From positions 124,001 to 188,000 of the forward strand of contig JAHLKH010000017.1 of the NCBI GenBank assembly GCA_025526915.1: DNA of 64,000 nt, written 5' to 3'. Positions 1 to 10,490 of this stretch are shown piece by piece. Every line of letters starts with the position of its first letter. Position 1 is the first letter of the stretch. The notes under the pieces are model-generated. The model had not been told where the DNA came from. It ran no database searches and saw nothing but the letters and a program-made list of their open reading frames with translations. Both the position numbers and the translations under genes were made by a program. Origin of the DNA: Entophlyctis helioformis (Eukaryota; Chytridiomycota; Chytridiomycetes; Chytridiales; Chytriomycetaceae).

Positions 1-640
1 GCAGCTGATCGTTGAATACTGGTGACGCCGGCCGTGGCATGGCAGGTCCTCGAGTCGTTTGTGGACGACATCCTGACGCCGCCGCTCAGTTTCTTCCGAA
101 CCAATGGTGTGTTCAGTTGGGCGATGCGCTTGAATGCAGACACTGACCGGCGAGTTGTTTGCATTACAGGCTCGAATCTGCGCAACATGTTCATTGTGCT
201 CAAGCCCGGCTTGTCCAACACAACCAACTACCTGACACTGGAGCAGGCCATTGCAGACGGCGCAGTGACCGAGAACGTCGGCAAGTTTGTGGAGAGCCTC
301 ATCAACTTCTTCATCACGACCATGGCCATGTTCTGGCTCATCCGGCGTGAGTTTGCCTGTTCGCGTGTCCTGGGGAGTCGCACTCCAGCAACTGACAGGC
401 CGTGCGGCCATTGCTTGCACAGTGTACCAGACGGCGAGACGGCGCATTCCAGCCATCGTCCCAGAAGAAAAGGAAGAGGAAGCTGCGCCACCGCCGACCA
501 AAAAGTGCCAGTGGTGCCGATCGACGATTGATGCAGAGGCGTTCCGGTGTCCCAACTGCACGTCGATGCTGGACGAGTCGCCAGCTGGATCTGGCCCCGT
601 TGTTGTTGTTGGCCCATCGTCGGCGAAGCAGCAAGCCTGA
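1..640 (+). CDS. mscL: MscL-family mechanosensitive channel, 3' part (5' end outside window)
   Basis: Exons 46-106, 170-346 and 423-640; the sequence before 46 looks like the end of an intron (acceptor at 44-45), so the start lies upstream of the window. The first visible residues, VLESFVDDILTPPLSFF, match the end of the pore helix of MscL, where a large-conductance channel opens under membrane tension. The second exon carries the second membrane helix (FINFFITTMAMFWLI-like). The 63-nt first intron is in phase 1 and does not change frame; the second is 76 nt. The C-terminus holds a charged EEKEEE stretch followed by a Cys-x2-Cys-x11-Cys-x2-Cys pattern (CQWC...CPNC) like a small zinc ribbon, seen in some bacterial-type MscL proteins. 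MscL is patchy in fungi. Membrane location (plasma or organelle) cannot be told because the N-terminus is missing. Confidence 0.8.
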
Positions 641-942
641 GTGTGAGAGCGCATCGCACGACCCAAAATACATGCCGTGCGATTGCACTTGTGGCCAGCG
701 AATCATGCCGTTAACGGTTCGAGTCGGCAGCCTGTATGGACGGCACACATCTGCGAGCATGCCACCTTCATGGTCTGCTTGGCTCGGCGGGTCGATCGGG
801 AAGATCAGCGATGCTCATCGTCGCAAGGGAGTGTCGGGCCAATCAGCGCACCCCCACCAGGATCAACCAATCATAGCGACTCCACCAAGGGAGGCAGCCA
901 TTTGGCGGGCGCGCTCATTTTGGCTTTGCCGCGTCAACAAAC
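641..942. promoter_or_regulatory. Intergenic region with two CCAAT boxes
   Basis: About 300 bp between the MscL stop and the next start. Two CCAAT pentamers in the same orientation lie at 839-843 and 867-871, 28 bp apart and roughly 75-105 bp before the serine hydrolase start, a position typical of HAP/NF-Y sites. No gene is visible here. Confidence 0.4.
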
Positions 943-2862
943 ATGTCGAGACGAGCACGAAGGCGGCACAAGCTGTTTACACTTCCCGGCGACGACGATG
1001 CAGCTGCGCAGACCGCTGTCGACCCCACCGCCAGCAAAGCCAGCAGCAGGCTTGCCGTCGTCGGCAACGGCAGCGGCGCAGCATCACAGCCTGGCTATCA
1101 CGACGGCAACGAGCAGCTGCACCCCATCAAAAGCGGCAATGACAGAAACGCCGATCGCCGCACCAGCAAAGCCAGCAAGCGGCGGTTGCTCTTGCAGGCG
1201 TTCTCGCCCATCCTGCACAGGCGCATCAAGCGCATTGCAGTGTGGATCGCCATCTTGGGCATGATAGCCTACCGCTACTGGACTGGCCGCACGCAGTTCC
1301 CTCTTGCCTGCAACCTGTTCGGTCTACGGTGTCCCGAATGGCCGATATCAGGGACCATCGCCGACGGCTTTGAGGGCCTGGTGGACGCATTCAAGGCAAA
1401 CTTTGAGGAGGGCAACGAGGTCGGTGCGAGCTTCTCGGCCTATGTCGGCGAGTCCATGGTCGCCGAGCTGTACGGCGGCTACCACAACAAGCGCTACTCG
1501 CGGCCGTACGACCAGGACTCGCTGCAGCTGGTGTTCTCCAGCTCAAAGTTTATGGTGAGCAGGCGGCAGACGCACGCGGTTGGCACTGTGTGGCTTGGCG
1601 GTGCAGAGCGGATCTGTTCTGACCCATCCTTTGCACGCCGCTGGATGGATGGGCTCGGTGCACGATTGCCGCCCTTGTAGGAGAGCATGGTCATGACCTA
1701 TCTGGTCGACAAGGGCATTCTCAAGTTCAGCGACCGCATCGCCAAGTACTGGCCAGAGTTTGGCCAAGGAAACAAGGACCATGTGACCATCGAAAACCTC
1801 CTCAGCCATCGTGCAGGCGTCACATATCTCAGCCGTCCGCCGTCGCTGACAGAGATTGCCAACCTCGACCTCCTCTCGTCCCTCCTGGCTGCCCAGCCAC
1901 ACAACTTCAACGGCTCGTCCGTGCAGGGGTACCACGCTGTCACACGCGGCTGGTACCTCAACGAGATTGTGCGTCGCGCCGACCCGCAACGCCGCACCAT
2001 TGGCAAGATTGTGCGGCAAGAGTTCATGCCGGCGCTGCTCGGCACCGAGTTCTACTTGGCGCTGCCCAAATCACTCGAGAGTCGGCTGTCGCATTTGATT
2101 GCGTACCCGACGCTGCGGACCGTCGCCAAGGTCATCACTCCAGCGAGCATGCAGAGCGAGCCGTTGCCGAGCGGATTCAGCAAGATTCTGTTTGAGCGGC
2201 AGTCTGTGTCGTTCAAGGCGATTGCCGGTAGTCAGCCCAAACAGATCATTCCGTGGCCTCACGGATACAACCGCCGCGCTATTTGGGGCCACGAGGGTCC
2301 CAGCTACAGCGGTGTGACCAATGCCAAGTCGGTGAGTTTTACACTTGCTGCAGTGACTGTGTGCACAAATGGTATCCAGATGCTGATACAAGGCTGGCGT
2401 GCATTCCGCGGCACGACGGAATAGCTTGCCAAGTTTGCTGCGCTCATGGCCAACAACGGCTCGTTTGGCGGCGTGCAGCTCATCTCGCCAGAAGCCGTTG
2501 CACATGCCCTTGAGCCCATGCCGTGGATGAGCGATGCCGTCGTTGCACGCAACGTCACGTTTGCGCGCGGCGGATGGGGCATCAATGTGCGGTTCCCAGG
2601 CTCCGAACACGTCGGATGGGTTGGCTGGGGAGGCGTCGGCGGCAGCATGGTCTGGTGGAACCCCGAAAAGCGGATCGCGTTCTCCTATGTGATGAACTCG
2701 CTGTCCCTGTCTGGTATTGGCGACCGCCGAAGCTGGCGGCTAATTGCAGAGCTTGTCAAGGCTGTGGAGGCGATGGAGAGGAAGGCTGCTGGCAGGGATG
2801 TGCCGCGAGGCGATGATGGCGCTGCTCACGATAAGGAGCAGGGGCAGGAGCAGGTCTGGTGA
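943..2862 (+). CDS. Membrane-anchored beta-lactamase-like serine hydrolase
   Basis: Exons 943-1554, 1681-2331 and 2425-2862, about 566 residues; both introns (126 and 93 nt) are phase 0. A basic, low-complexity N-terminus is followed by a single hydrophobic segment near residues 97-113 (IAVWIAILGMIAY), suggesting a type II membrane anchor. The class C beta-lactamase/penicillin-binding fold is recognised from the Ser-x-x-Lys motif (SSSK, residues 199-202) just before the first intron, LLSHRAGV, the GYHAVTRGW segment that takes the place of the Tyr-x-Asn motif, HEGPSYSGV, and a late GWGGVGGS glycine-rich strand. This is the eukaryotic LACTB/EstB-like group rather than an antibiotic-resistance enzyme; the substrate is unknown, with esterase or peptidase activity likely. 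The C-terminal ~35 residues are polar and charged. Confidence 0.82.
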
Positions 2863-2893
2863 GATGCCGATTCAATGGTGGATGATGACACGC

Positions 2894-2901
2894 TATAAAT
2901 A
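2894..2901 (+). promoter_or_regulatory. TATA box
   Basis: TATAAATA lies about 70 bp before the ATG at 2970 and 30 bp after the preceding stop codon, a good position for the core promoter of the next plus-strand gene. Confidence 0.5.
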
Positions 2902-2969
2902 CCTTTGGAGACCGAGACAATCCAAACTTTCCATGAGCCGTCCGATCTGGTGTGCATTCACAGCCGAGG

Positions 2970-3500
2970 ATGGGAAAGAACGACCGCAAGCGCATCGACT
3001 ACAGGGATGTCGTCTTTGCCAAAAAGGACACCTTCATCGACCAGCTCACGCCTGATCCGATGACGCCTGTGCGGCCCGGAACATCCATCAGCTTGCAGCA
3101 GCCGCCAGCAGCAGCAGCAGAGTCGTTGGCTTCGCCAGGAGCTGTGCCAGATGCAGGCGATCATCTCGAGTCCAGCGGCGGTCTGCTCAATGCGAGTGGC
3201 AACACAGGCCGTGCCGGCAGAAAGTCGAGCGCCCAGAAGAAAAGGGCAGCAGCCAAGACCGACTCTGCGGCAGCGCCACTGCCTCCGATCGGTCGTCCAG
3301 CATCAGCACTCACGGCCGACAAGAAACCGTTCCAGCAGCGGCAGCAGCAACTCCACGCGCATCAGCTGCCTCCGCCAGAACCCATCGATCTCAAGAAGCC
3401 GCGCAGCGTCATCAAAGGATTCTTCACATACACACTGCCTGAGCAGCAGCCCAACCCCAAACTGTTTGAAAGCAGCGTGAAAGGGATGTGTTTACTTGAG
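2970..3500 (+). CDS. Hypothetical basic, low-complexity protein (3' end unresolved)
   Basis: An ATG at 2970 opens a frame starting MGKNDRKRIDYRDVVFAKKD. The protein is rich in Ala, Gln, Pro and Lys/Arg, with a short patch of normal composition near the end (SVIKGFFTYTLPEQQ). I recognise no family. The frame stays open until 4025, but from 3543 onward it runs antisense through the TSPO coding exons, so the true end is probably near 3480-3560, or a small intron begins at the GTGAAA at about 3477 and shifts to a nearby stop. A TATA box precedes it. A nuclear role is only a guess from the basic character. The boundary at 3500 is approximate. Confidence 0.4.
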
Positions 3501-3542
3501 TGCAACAGACAGGCGTGCATGCAACGAGCCAGCGTTGTGCGA

Positions 3543-4143
3543 TCACTTGGCGTCCTTCTTGGGAGCCGACGGCTTGGATGGGTTGTTGAGCCAGATCCAG
3601 ATGTTAAGCAAGCTTGCAAAGGAGATCCAAGCGGCATAAGGGGCGAGCAGGTATCCAGCGAGGTGGTCGATGTTGTAAAACGACACGCCTGTGGCGACAA
3701 TGGTGCCGAGCATCGTGAGGATCTCGGCGCTGGCGATGCCAAGAAGCTTGTAGTTGAAGAACAGCGGCGGCCAGACAAAGTTGAGTATGAGCTGGACGCC
3801 GTACAGCGAGAGCGCTGTCTTGACGGCTTGCTCGTCAGCACCGGACGAGTAGACTCGGTACGAGGCGTAACCCATTGTGATGTACAGGTACGTCCATGCA
3901 GGGCCAAACACCCAGTTGGGCGGGTTCCAGCTGCAGATGCAGAGAGGCAAGGAGTCCGTCAGATGCACAGTCAGGCAGTCAGGCAGGCAGACAGGCAGGC
4001 AGCCAGACGGACCTTGGCTTCTTGATGGTCTTGTACCAACCCTTGATGGCGCTGGCAGTCGCCTTGCCAGAGTTGATGCCGCCAACAAGAGGCACGCCAA
4101 CGGCGACGATGAGCGGGACGTTGAAGAGGTCGAGGACTGACAT
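3543..4143 (-). CDS. TSPO: TSPO/MBR family translocator protein
   Basis: Two exons, 4143-4013 and 3930-3543 (172 residues), joined across an 82-nt intron full of CAGG-type repeats. The splice restores the family hallmark KPSWNPPNWVFGPAW exactly. Five hydrophobic segments are visible: SVLDLFNVPLIVAVGVPLVGG at the N-terminus, the WTYLYITMGYASY segment, ALSLYGVQLILNFVWPPLFF, ILTMLGTIVATGVSFY and LAPYAAWISFASLLNIWIW, the expected five-helix bundle. TSPO proteins bind tetrapyrroles and sterols, usually in the outer mitochondrial membrane or secretory membranes. The C-terminus ends in a Lys-rich KKDAK. An upstream in-frame ATG at 4239 exists, but 4143 gives the family's usual length. The gene converges with the unknown gene to its left. 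Confidence 0.93.
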
Positions 4144-5166
4144 GAGCGGTGTCGTGCCTGGGGAAGCCAACACCACGGCCCTTTTGTACTCGATCCCTGT
4201 TAGCTTCATTGCCACGCGGACTTTGTCATTGCCTTCCAATCCTGAGCGTGCTTGCCTCCCTGTCCCCCATCCAACGCTGCTTCACTGCTACGCAATGAGT
4301 GTTCCTGTCATTGCCTCCAGCCGTGCATGAATCCTCCGGCTCATCCCAATTCTCCGAATGCCTCCAGTGTGTCCGCCGTGTCGTAAGACACAGCCACATC
4401 GTCGTGGCAAACGGTGATTGGCACGGCAGGGGCAGCAGAGAGCGAGAGAGCGAGAGAGCGACGACGACGACGACGAGATGCCGGGCAAGCGAGCAAGCGA
4501 GTTGCACACTCAATGCTCCTCGCGCTGCGGATAATTGCGCCGCGGAGGAATCGGAGTCTGACCAGGCCAAGATCGCTGATCTGCGAGACTGGGCGACACT
4601 GGGCGAGACTGGGACAGACTTGGCGGGCTCGATCGGAGCACCGAGTCTCGACACGCACACGCTGCCATGGCGCGCCATCCCGGGCTGCGCGGATGCTTCC
4701 GCCATTGTACATGTCGCGGATGCTGCCGCTGCTGGCCAGCCGCGTGCACGGCATGCATACTCAAACCAGTGCCGGTGCGTGTCCCAATGACGTCGACACG
4801 GTGCATTCCTGTTCCTGTGTTTGTCAGAGGGTAAACCAGCACGCTTGACCACCGACGGCAATACTGCCTGATCGGATCTGGCCGACAGGGCCGTCAACCA
4901 TTCCGCCGAGCAGTGTTTCAGACGGGTGGCGCGTGCCCATGGTATGACTCATGCAAGTTTGATTGCGGCACAACCACTTCAACCGCAATGCCGACCGTGG
5001 CGCGCCAACGCAGCACCGTCGCAGCAGCATTTTCGCCGATCGGCGGCTTTCACACTGCGACAGCCCGTGACAGATCGGAAGGCTCCGTCAAAGGATGTTG
5101 CTGCCTCAAAAGGGTAGACAAAAGCCCCGCCGTGGTGCACTGTTCCTTTGCACTCGTCAGCCAGCA
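4144..5166. other. Intergenic, no gene recognised
   Basis: About 1 kb between the TSPO start and the first paralogue of the tandem family, so it should contain both promoters. GAGCGAGAGAGCGAGA-type purine repeats followed by a CGA run occur at about 4440-4475, and short direct repeats of an ACTGGGCGA-like unit at 4586-4625. ORFs on both strands here have no family features or convincing codon bias. Confidence 0.5.
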
Positions 5167-6751
5167 ATGCCCGCACAGCGCCGCACACACCAGCCAGTCA
5201 CCAACGCCTTCGCAGCAGGCACAAGCGCAGGTGCAATCGCCACCGCAAGCACAGCAGCCACCGACTCGCACACCACGGCTCGAGTCGGCGACTGGGCTGC
5301 CCACTCGGACCGCATCGTGGACGACATCTTCCAGCGCAGAAAGGCTGTTGGTGTCGACGGCCGTCACAACTTCAAGCTGCCAGGCGTAAGTGGGTAGCCT
5401 GTCCTGCATCGCCTCTCTTGCGTCGGCTGTCGTCCTGCATCCCCCGTCCTGCATCACCCTCCACCGAGCGTCGCCAGTGTGCACCAATGTGTCGCTGCCT
5501 GCCTGCCATCCAATCCGCCCTGCCGAGCGACGGGGCTGCATCCCTTGAAAGCCGGCAATGCATGGGCATGTGATGAAGGGTGCGGCTGGGGCGTGCACCA
5601 TCACAGCGCTGTACCATCACAGCATGGCACTCTTGCTCCCTCTCGCCTCTCGCCCCGCCTGCCACACAGCACAGCACAGCAGCCACTAACACATCCCTCG
5701 CCTGCAGTGTCTCCGTCAGCGACTTGGCCATCCCTACGACCTCTTCTTGGAGCACGCAATGCTGCTCACCGCCGGCCTCGACCCAGCGGCTGTTCTTGGC
5801 GGCGAGGAGCGCGTGGCGTCACTTGTTGGCGAGGCACCAAAGGGCAGCGACTGGACCATCTGGATCTCGACGCCGCTGCGCGACTCGTGGCTGGACCGCA
5901 AGCGCACCATGCACACCAAGAAGAAGTACACCAACGCAGAGTGTCTGTTCCTGATGCTCGAGATGCGCGACGTGCTGCTGCGCGGCTTGGCCGAGCACTG
6001 GAGCCATGTGCGTGCTCGTCCCGGTGTCGCTCTCTCCAGCTGCTTGCAGCAGATCCCAAAGCTGTCCGCCTCGCCGTCGTCACAGTCTGCGCGACTGGCT
6101 CTCACTGTCGACTCTGCCTTTGCGTCTGCCGCCACATCGGCCGCATCGTCTGTCGTCTCGTCGCCCACAACCACGACGGCACTGCCGGCACCTGAACTGA
6201 CCGCATCGCTGGCATCCGATGCTCTTCTGGCACTGAGCATCTCCAACACACGACGCTCGCGCGCCAGCATGCCCGAGATGACGCGGCCGTCGTTTGCGAC
6301 GCCTTGTGACTCGATCCCGCCTCTGGCGCCTTTCAGCTCGTCTGACGCATCGCCACGCAGCTCGTTCAGCAGCAGCTCCACAAGCAGTGCCAGCAGCGTC
6401 AGCATCAGCCACACTGCATCCAGCTTCGCATCGCCTGCAACGCCTCAACAGCCGTCGATGCCGTTATCGCCGAGAGCGTTGTATCACCCACCTGCACGGC
6501 TGCCGTACTTGAAGAGCGAGTCGCCACAACCACAACCACAACCACAGCCACACGCGCGCCAGTTTGACGTGAGTCTGCCGTCCATCTCCGAGCTCCTGGC
6601 GTTCACGCCGCACAACACCAGCATCTATCCGCAACCCGCCAAACCACAGCTGCCGTCCATCTCGTCGTTTGACTTTGGGCACGGCTCTCATGTCCCCGCT
6701 CCTTTGAGACAACGGCACAGTCTGCCTGCACCGTACACACGCATGAAGTGA
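5167..6751 (+). CDS. Tandem family member 1: unknown WTIWI-domain protein
   Basis: Exons 5167-5385 and 5708-6751 (about 420 residues); the 322-nt intron is phase 0, directly after the sequence HNFKLPG. Exon 2 opens with a ~90-residue domain shared with the genes at 8603 and 11157: GHPYDLF, a leucine-rich helix, then KGSDWTIWISTPLRDSW and a K-rich segment leading into LFLMLEM. The rest is a Ser/Pro/Ala-rich tail with two related short motifs, SLPSISELL and LPSISSF. I do not recognise the domain. It has no obvious transmembrane segment or signal peptide. The pattern of an unknown compact domain followed by disordered tail is common in transcription or RNA regulators, but that is inference. An in-frame ATG at 5095 is an alternative start. 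Confidence 0.6.
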
Positions 6752-7322
6752 TTGACGATCACGCATCGCCGGATGCTTGGTGGCGCCGAGCTGGCCAGTG
6801 CATCAACAACAAGGACAAAGTGGCGACAAAAGTGGCAGCGACAGCGGCATCTCCGAGCAGCAGCAGCGACAGTGTCCAGACTCTCGATGCTCTCGTGACC
6901 ACCATCATCCGTATCCAGCAACATCCAGCGACATTCAGCGACATCGCACAAGGAGTCGCAAGGAATCGCACGCCATGGCATCAGAAGCATGAATGTGCCC
7001 TCCACCATCCGACTCCACGACACCCCAGCGATCCAGTGGGATGCATCCCAACGGTGATGCGGGCAAGGATGGTCTCCAACGCGGCCAGCCGTATCTCGGG
7101 ACATGCACAATGCCAGGCGTGCAACAATGACTAGACTGATACAATACATGCGATTCTATCTGCACCATGCCGTGCCTTTTTGGCGTCACCGCTTGCCAGT
7201 TTCTGGAGTGCTCCTGATGACTGGAGAACAGCAGCAGCAGCAGTGGTAGCAGCGGTAGCCTCCCGAATACGACGCGTTGGGGGAATGTGCCATTGTGGAA
7301 ACAGAAACCCCCCGCCATCTGT
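6752..7322. other. Intergenic between convergent genes
   Basis: About 570 bp between the stop of paralogue 1 and the globin stop. It contains an AGCAGC-type run at 7229-7245. The plus-strand frame at 6748-7134 starts in the 3' untranslated region of the preceding gene and shows no family signal. Nothing else is seen. Confidence 0.5.
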
Positions 7323-7745
7323 TTATTCATCTTTGGGGAGGGGCGGTCGGCACAGGATATCGACACGGGTCTGCTCAGCAAGGCCGGCCGCTTGCTTGAT
7401 ATGCGCCTCGCACACGCCGCAAGTCCGCAGCGCATCAGTGAGTGCCTCCAACACCACGTCGAAATGCTTGTCTGTGAGCTTGAGATTCTTGTGTGCCCTG
7501 CGCATTGCCTCGCCATTGTACGCCTTGCCACCAAAGATATGGACGAGAAACTTGGTCTGCATGGCGCGTTGGCGTGTCATGCTTGTGCGGGCAAAGAACG
7601 GGGATATGCGCGGGTCGTTGACGAGGTTGGTGTAGAACACCTTGACTATTGTGTCGACGGCCTCTTCGCCGCCAATGTCGTCCAGCAGTGTCATGACGTC
7701 AAAAAGTGCTTGCGTTTGTATTGGAAAGGGGAGGCGGGCGGCCAT
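7323..7745 (-). CDS. Group I truncated haemoglobin (2/2 globin)
   Basis: Single-exon protein of 140 residues. The pattern fits the group I truncated globins: a DIGGEEAVDTIVKVFY start of helices A/B with the Phe-Tyr pair at B9-B10, DPRISPFF, a QTKFLVHIFGG segment with the glycine pair in the E-F region, and the proximal histidine in RRAHKNL followed by TDKHFDVVLEAL. The 20-residue N-terminal extension is short, and the C-terminus PPLPKDE is polar. These haem proteins bind O2 and NO and are usually linked to NO detoxification or redox sensing, in the cytosol. It lies on the minus strand between two members of the tandem family and shares an 857-bp divergent upstream region with paralogue 2. Confidence 0.93.
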   Translation of the reverse strand: MAARLPFPIQTQALFDVMTLLDDIGGEEAVDTIVKVFYTNLVNDPRISPFFARTSMTRQRAMQTKFLVHIFGGKAYNGEAMRRAHKNLKLTDKHFDVVLEALTDALRTCGVCEAHIKQAAGLAEQTRVDILCRPPLPKDE

Positions 7746-8602
7746 TTTTCAAAATGGCGCGACGAGTTGTTGGCGGCTTCCAGCGTGGTGTCTCCCAAAG
7801 CAGATACCAGGGGAAGACACCAGTGCCCAGCATTACACGCAATAGACAATGCTCAATGGGCAATGGCTGGAGCAGGAGACGCATCGTGCATGCCCTCGCA
7901 GCAACACGCAGCTGTAAAGCGTCCCCGCACACACCGTTGCGACAAGCTCCGCAGCAGATCCGAATTTGCATAAAGTGAGCCGAGTGCGTTGCCCAGCAAC
8001 TGCGGAGGGACAGCAGAGTGAAGCTTCCGAGTGACAGCAGAGTGAAGCAAGAGGCAGCGAGCGATTCCCCCCAATGGCCACCAAGGACAGCGGATGCCCC
8101 TTGGACGTCCCGCGCTGGTCGGTGCCGTGCCGTGCCGTGCGGTGCGGTGCCCTTGGACAGCCGGGCACGAGACACGAGACACGAACGCCCGCCGTCACTG
8201 CCGTGGCTTCGCGGTGCGGGAGATGCATGTGCGGGCACGACGGTGGAGGGACGGGATGGACGGGCGGGGCGGGATGGCGGATGGACAAGATGGACGGACA
8301 AGATGGGCGGGAGGGGCGGGAGGGGCGCCAACACAGCGGCGGATCCGTGCCCCAAGATCCCAAAGAACGGGAAGCCGCCCTGCCGCGGCCCTCCCAGCCC
8401 GTGCATCCCTGGTGCCCAACTCTGCGCGCAGGCTGCCACTCGGTACTGCTGCTGCCCCTTTGCCCGCCCTCTTTCCCCCTCGCCTGCACAACCAGACCCA
8501 GAACCAGAGCCACCGCCCGACCCAGACCCAAAGCCAGCAGCGCCAGGCTCTTGTCTCAGCAATCACGCCGGCATCCACAGAGGATCCCTCCACCGCGCTG
8601 CC
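7746..8602. other. GC-rich divergent intergenic region
   Basis: Between the globin start (minus) and paralogue 2 (plus). Contains a TGCCG/GTGCG direct-repeat run at about 8118-8152 and a purine-rich GGGCGGGA/GGATGGAC repeat block at about 8244-8332. Long frames on both strands here are compositional shadows of these repeats. Presumably holds both promoters; no TATA box is obvious. Confidence 0.45.
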
Positions 8603-10490
8603 ATGCTCGACATTGGCGCTGGCCGGCAGCGGGGCGCGGCGTCGTCTCGACCATCCGCAATCACACCGCAGCCAGGCACGCCCTCGTCACCGCACTCTCT
8701 GACGGACACGCTCGCCTGCAACGGCGATCATGGCAATGAGCAGATGCACCACAGCACACGGGCCAAGGCTCGCAACCGCAGTGGCACAGAAGACGACAAC
8801 GACAACAACGACAACAACAACAACCACAACGACAACAACAACGACAACAACAAAGGCGGCACGCCTCGCAAATCCAGGGCTGCCAAAACGTCCACTGGCA
8901 CAGAGGCGGGCAGGCGGCAACGTCGTCTGCTGCGACACAACCTCAAGCTTCCATCGGTACGCTTGTTGCCATATTCCACCGGCGGCATGAATTGTTTCCG
9001 TCTGTCTCCTACTGCCCTGCAGATCCTGGATCCATGCCATGGCACGCAGGAACGTGCGTGTTGGCAATCATTGTGGTGGTGACGGACCTGAAACCACGGC
9101 TACATGAACACTTGCCCACAAACACCATCATCAGTGCTGCCGACCTAGATCATTGGTTGCGCATGTGTACATCCCCCTTGATCTGCCGCCCACCGTGCAT
9201 TCGTTCCAGCTGACTGACTCTTGACTTGTTGGACGCTGCGTACCCACCGGAACCTCGGGGCTCCATCCGTATCTCGACCACCCGAATGCCCACGCCTCTT
9301 TGGTCGCCAGGACTTCAAGAAGCACTTTCTACACCCTTACGATGCACACCTGCGCAAGTTGCTGGACGAGACGGCAAACGCTGATCCAGCTGCTCTCCTT
9401 GGCGAACGCGAGATGCAACGGCTGATGAAGCACGCTCCGCACGGCGTGGGATGGACCATCTGGATTACAACGGAACTACGCGACGTCTTTATGGCGCGCA
9501 AGGCGGCATTGGGACCCAAAGCGCGCCACAGCCAGCTTATCAACGTCATGATTGCCATCATGGCCAAGAGATACCCAGAGCTCGTCCCATCACGGTTCAA
9601 CGCATCTCGGTCAAATGCGACGATCGGATCCGTTGCATCCATCGGCATCCGCCTCCGCCTCCGCCTCCGCATCCGCCTCCGCGTCCGCCCCTGCACATAC
9701 AGCTTCTGCGCCAGCATCGGCGCCAGTCACTACACATGCAGCCTCCGCGCAGCTCCAGCCGCCAGTCGTTACTTCTGCGCCGGGTGTTTCAGGGCAAGAT
9801 ACATGGTCTGCCCTCACTTCAAACTCCACGCAGCCCCTCTCGACAGAACTCTCTCAGCAACAGCATCAGCGTCAACAATACCAGGAACAGAGCGGCCGTG
9901 AGCAGAGCAACTCACCAAGTCTTTATGCGTCCAATTATCCACAACCGCATATGCCACGCGACGTGTACTATAGCCATCATCCATATGCACGGCCCTTCCA
10001 GACAACATCTCCGCCTAGCCCCTGGAGACAGCACGATCTGTATTCCAGCCGCTCAAGCAGCCAATATGACCATCGCTACAATCCATACCTGCCTCAACAG
10101 CACCAGATGCCAGCCGCATCGCCCGTACCGCAGCAGTCGCCAGCCACCTATCCCGTGTCTCATTTCCAAGATGCTCATCCACATGCAACAGTACCCCCGC
10201 CATATGAACACCAGGCTCCTGCTGCTTGGCGGTATCACCAGCATGACCATCGTGGCTATCCTGCTTATCCGGCACCCACGCGTGGAGCATATCCGCAGCC
10301 CTATCCAGCACATCCATCACCGTTGCTGTACCGGCAACACCAAATGCATTATCAACAACCACAACCATGTGATGAGTACCAACGGCAGGACTACTACTAC
10401 ACGCAGCACCAACAGCTTCACCAGCACGATCCGTCGTTTCTGACACCTTCTGTGGCACGTCACAATAGCAATGAAAGCACATGGATGTAG
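8603..10490 (+). CDS. Tandem family member 2: WTIWI-domain protein, apparent +1 frameshift
   Basis: Exon 1 (8603-8956) is Ser/Thr/Asn-rich with an Asp/Asn run and ends in the basic stretch RRQRRLLRHNLKLPS; a 354-nt phase-0 intron follows. Exon 2 starts at 9311 with the shared domain (HPYDAHL, then GWTIWITTELRDVF). Domain and tail are in different frames: the domain reads in one frame to about 9640, while the Pro/Gln/Tyr/His-rich tail (Ser-Ala repeat, many Y and Q residues, stop at 10488-10490) reads in the next. No GT-AG intron with the needed phase fits between 9560 and 9720, so a one-base indel next to the TCCGCC hexamer repeat, a real frameshift or an unusual splice is required. The start is tentative. 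Confidence 0.55.
8791..8855 (+). repeat. GAC/AAC triplet tract
   Basis: Trinucleotide-type tract in exon 1 of paralogue 2, encoding a run made only of Asp, Asn and one His. It sits about 100 bases before the splice donor. Confidence 0.8.

Noticed and set aside
6748..7134. Plus-strand 128-codon frame after paralogue 1
   Set aside because: Begins at the stop of the previous gene, has no Kozak context or conserved segment, and is best seen as 3' UTR.
8687..9067. Minus-strand polyvaline protein
   Set aside because: Antisense of the GAC/AAC tract in paralogue 2.
9451..10443. Alternative plus frame across paralogue 2
   Set aside because: Composition (His/Arg/Ile scatter) does not resemble the family tails; the neighbouring frame gives the coherent Tyr/Gln/Pro tail.
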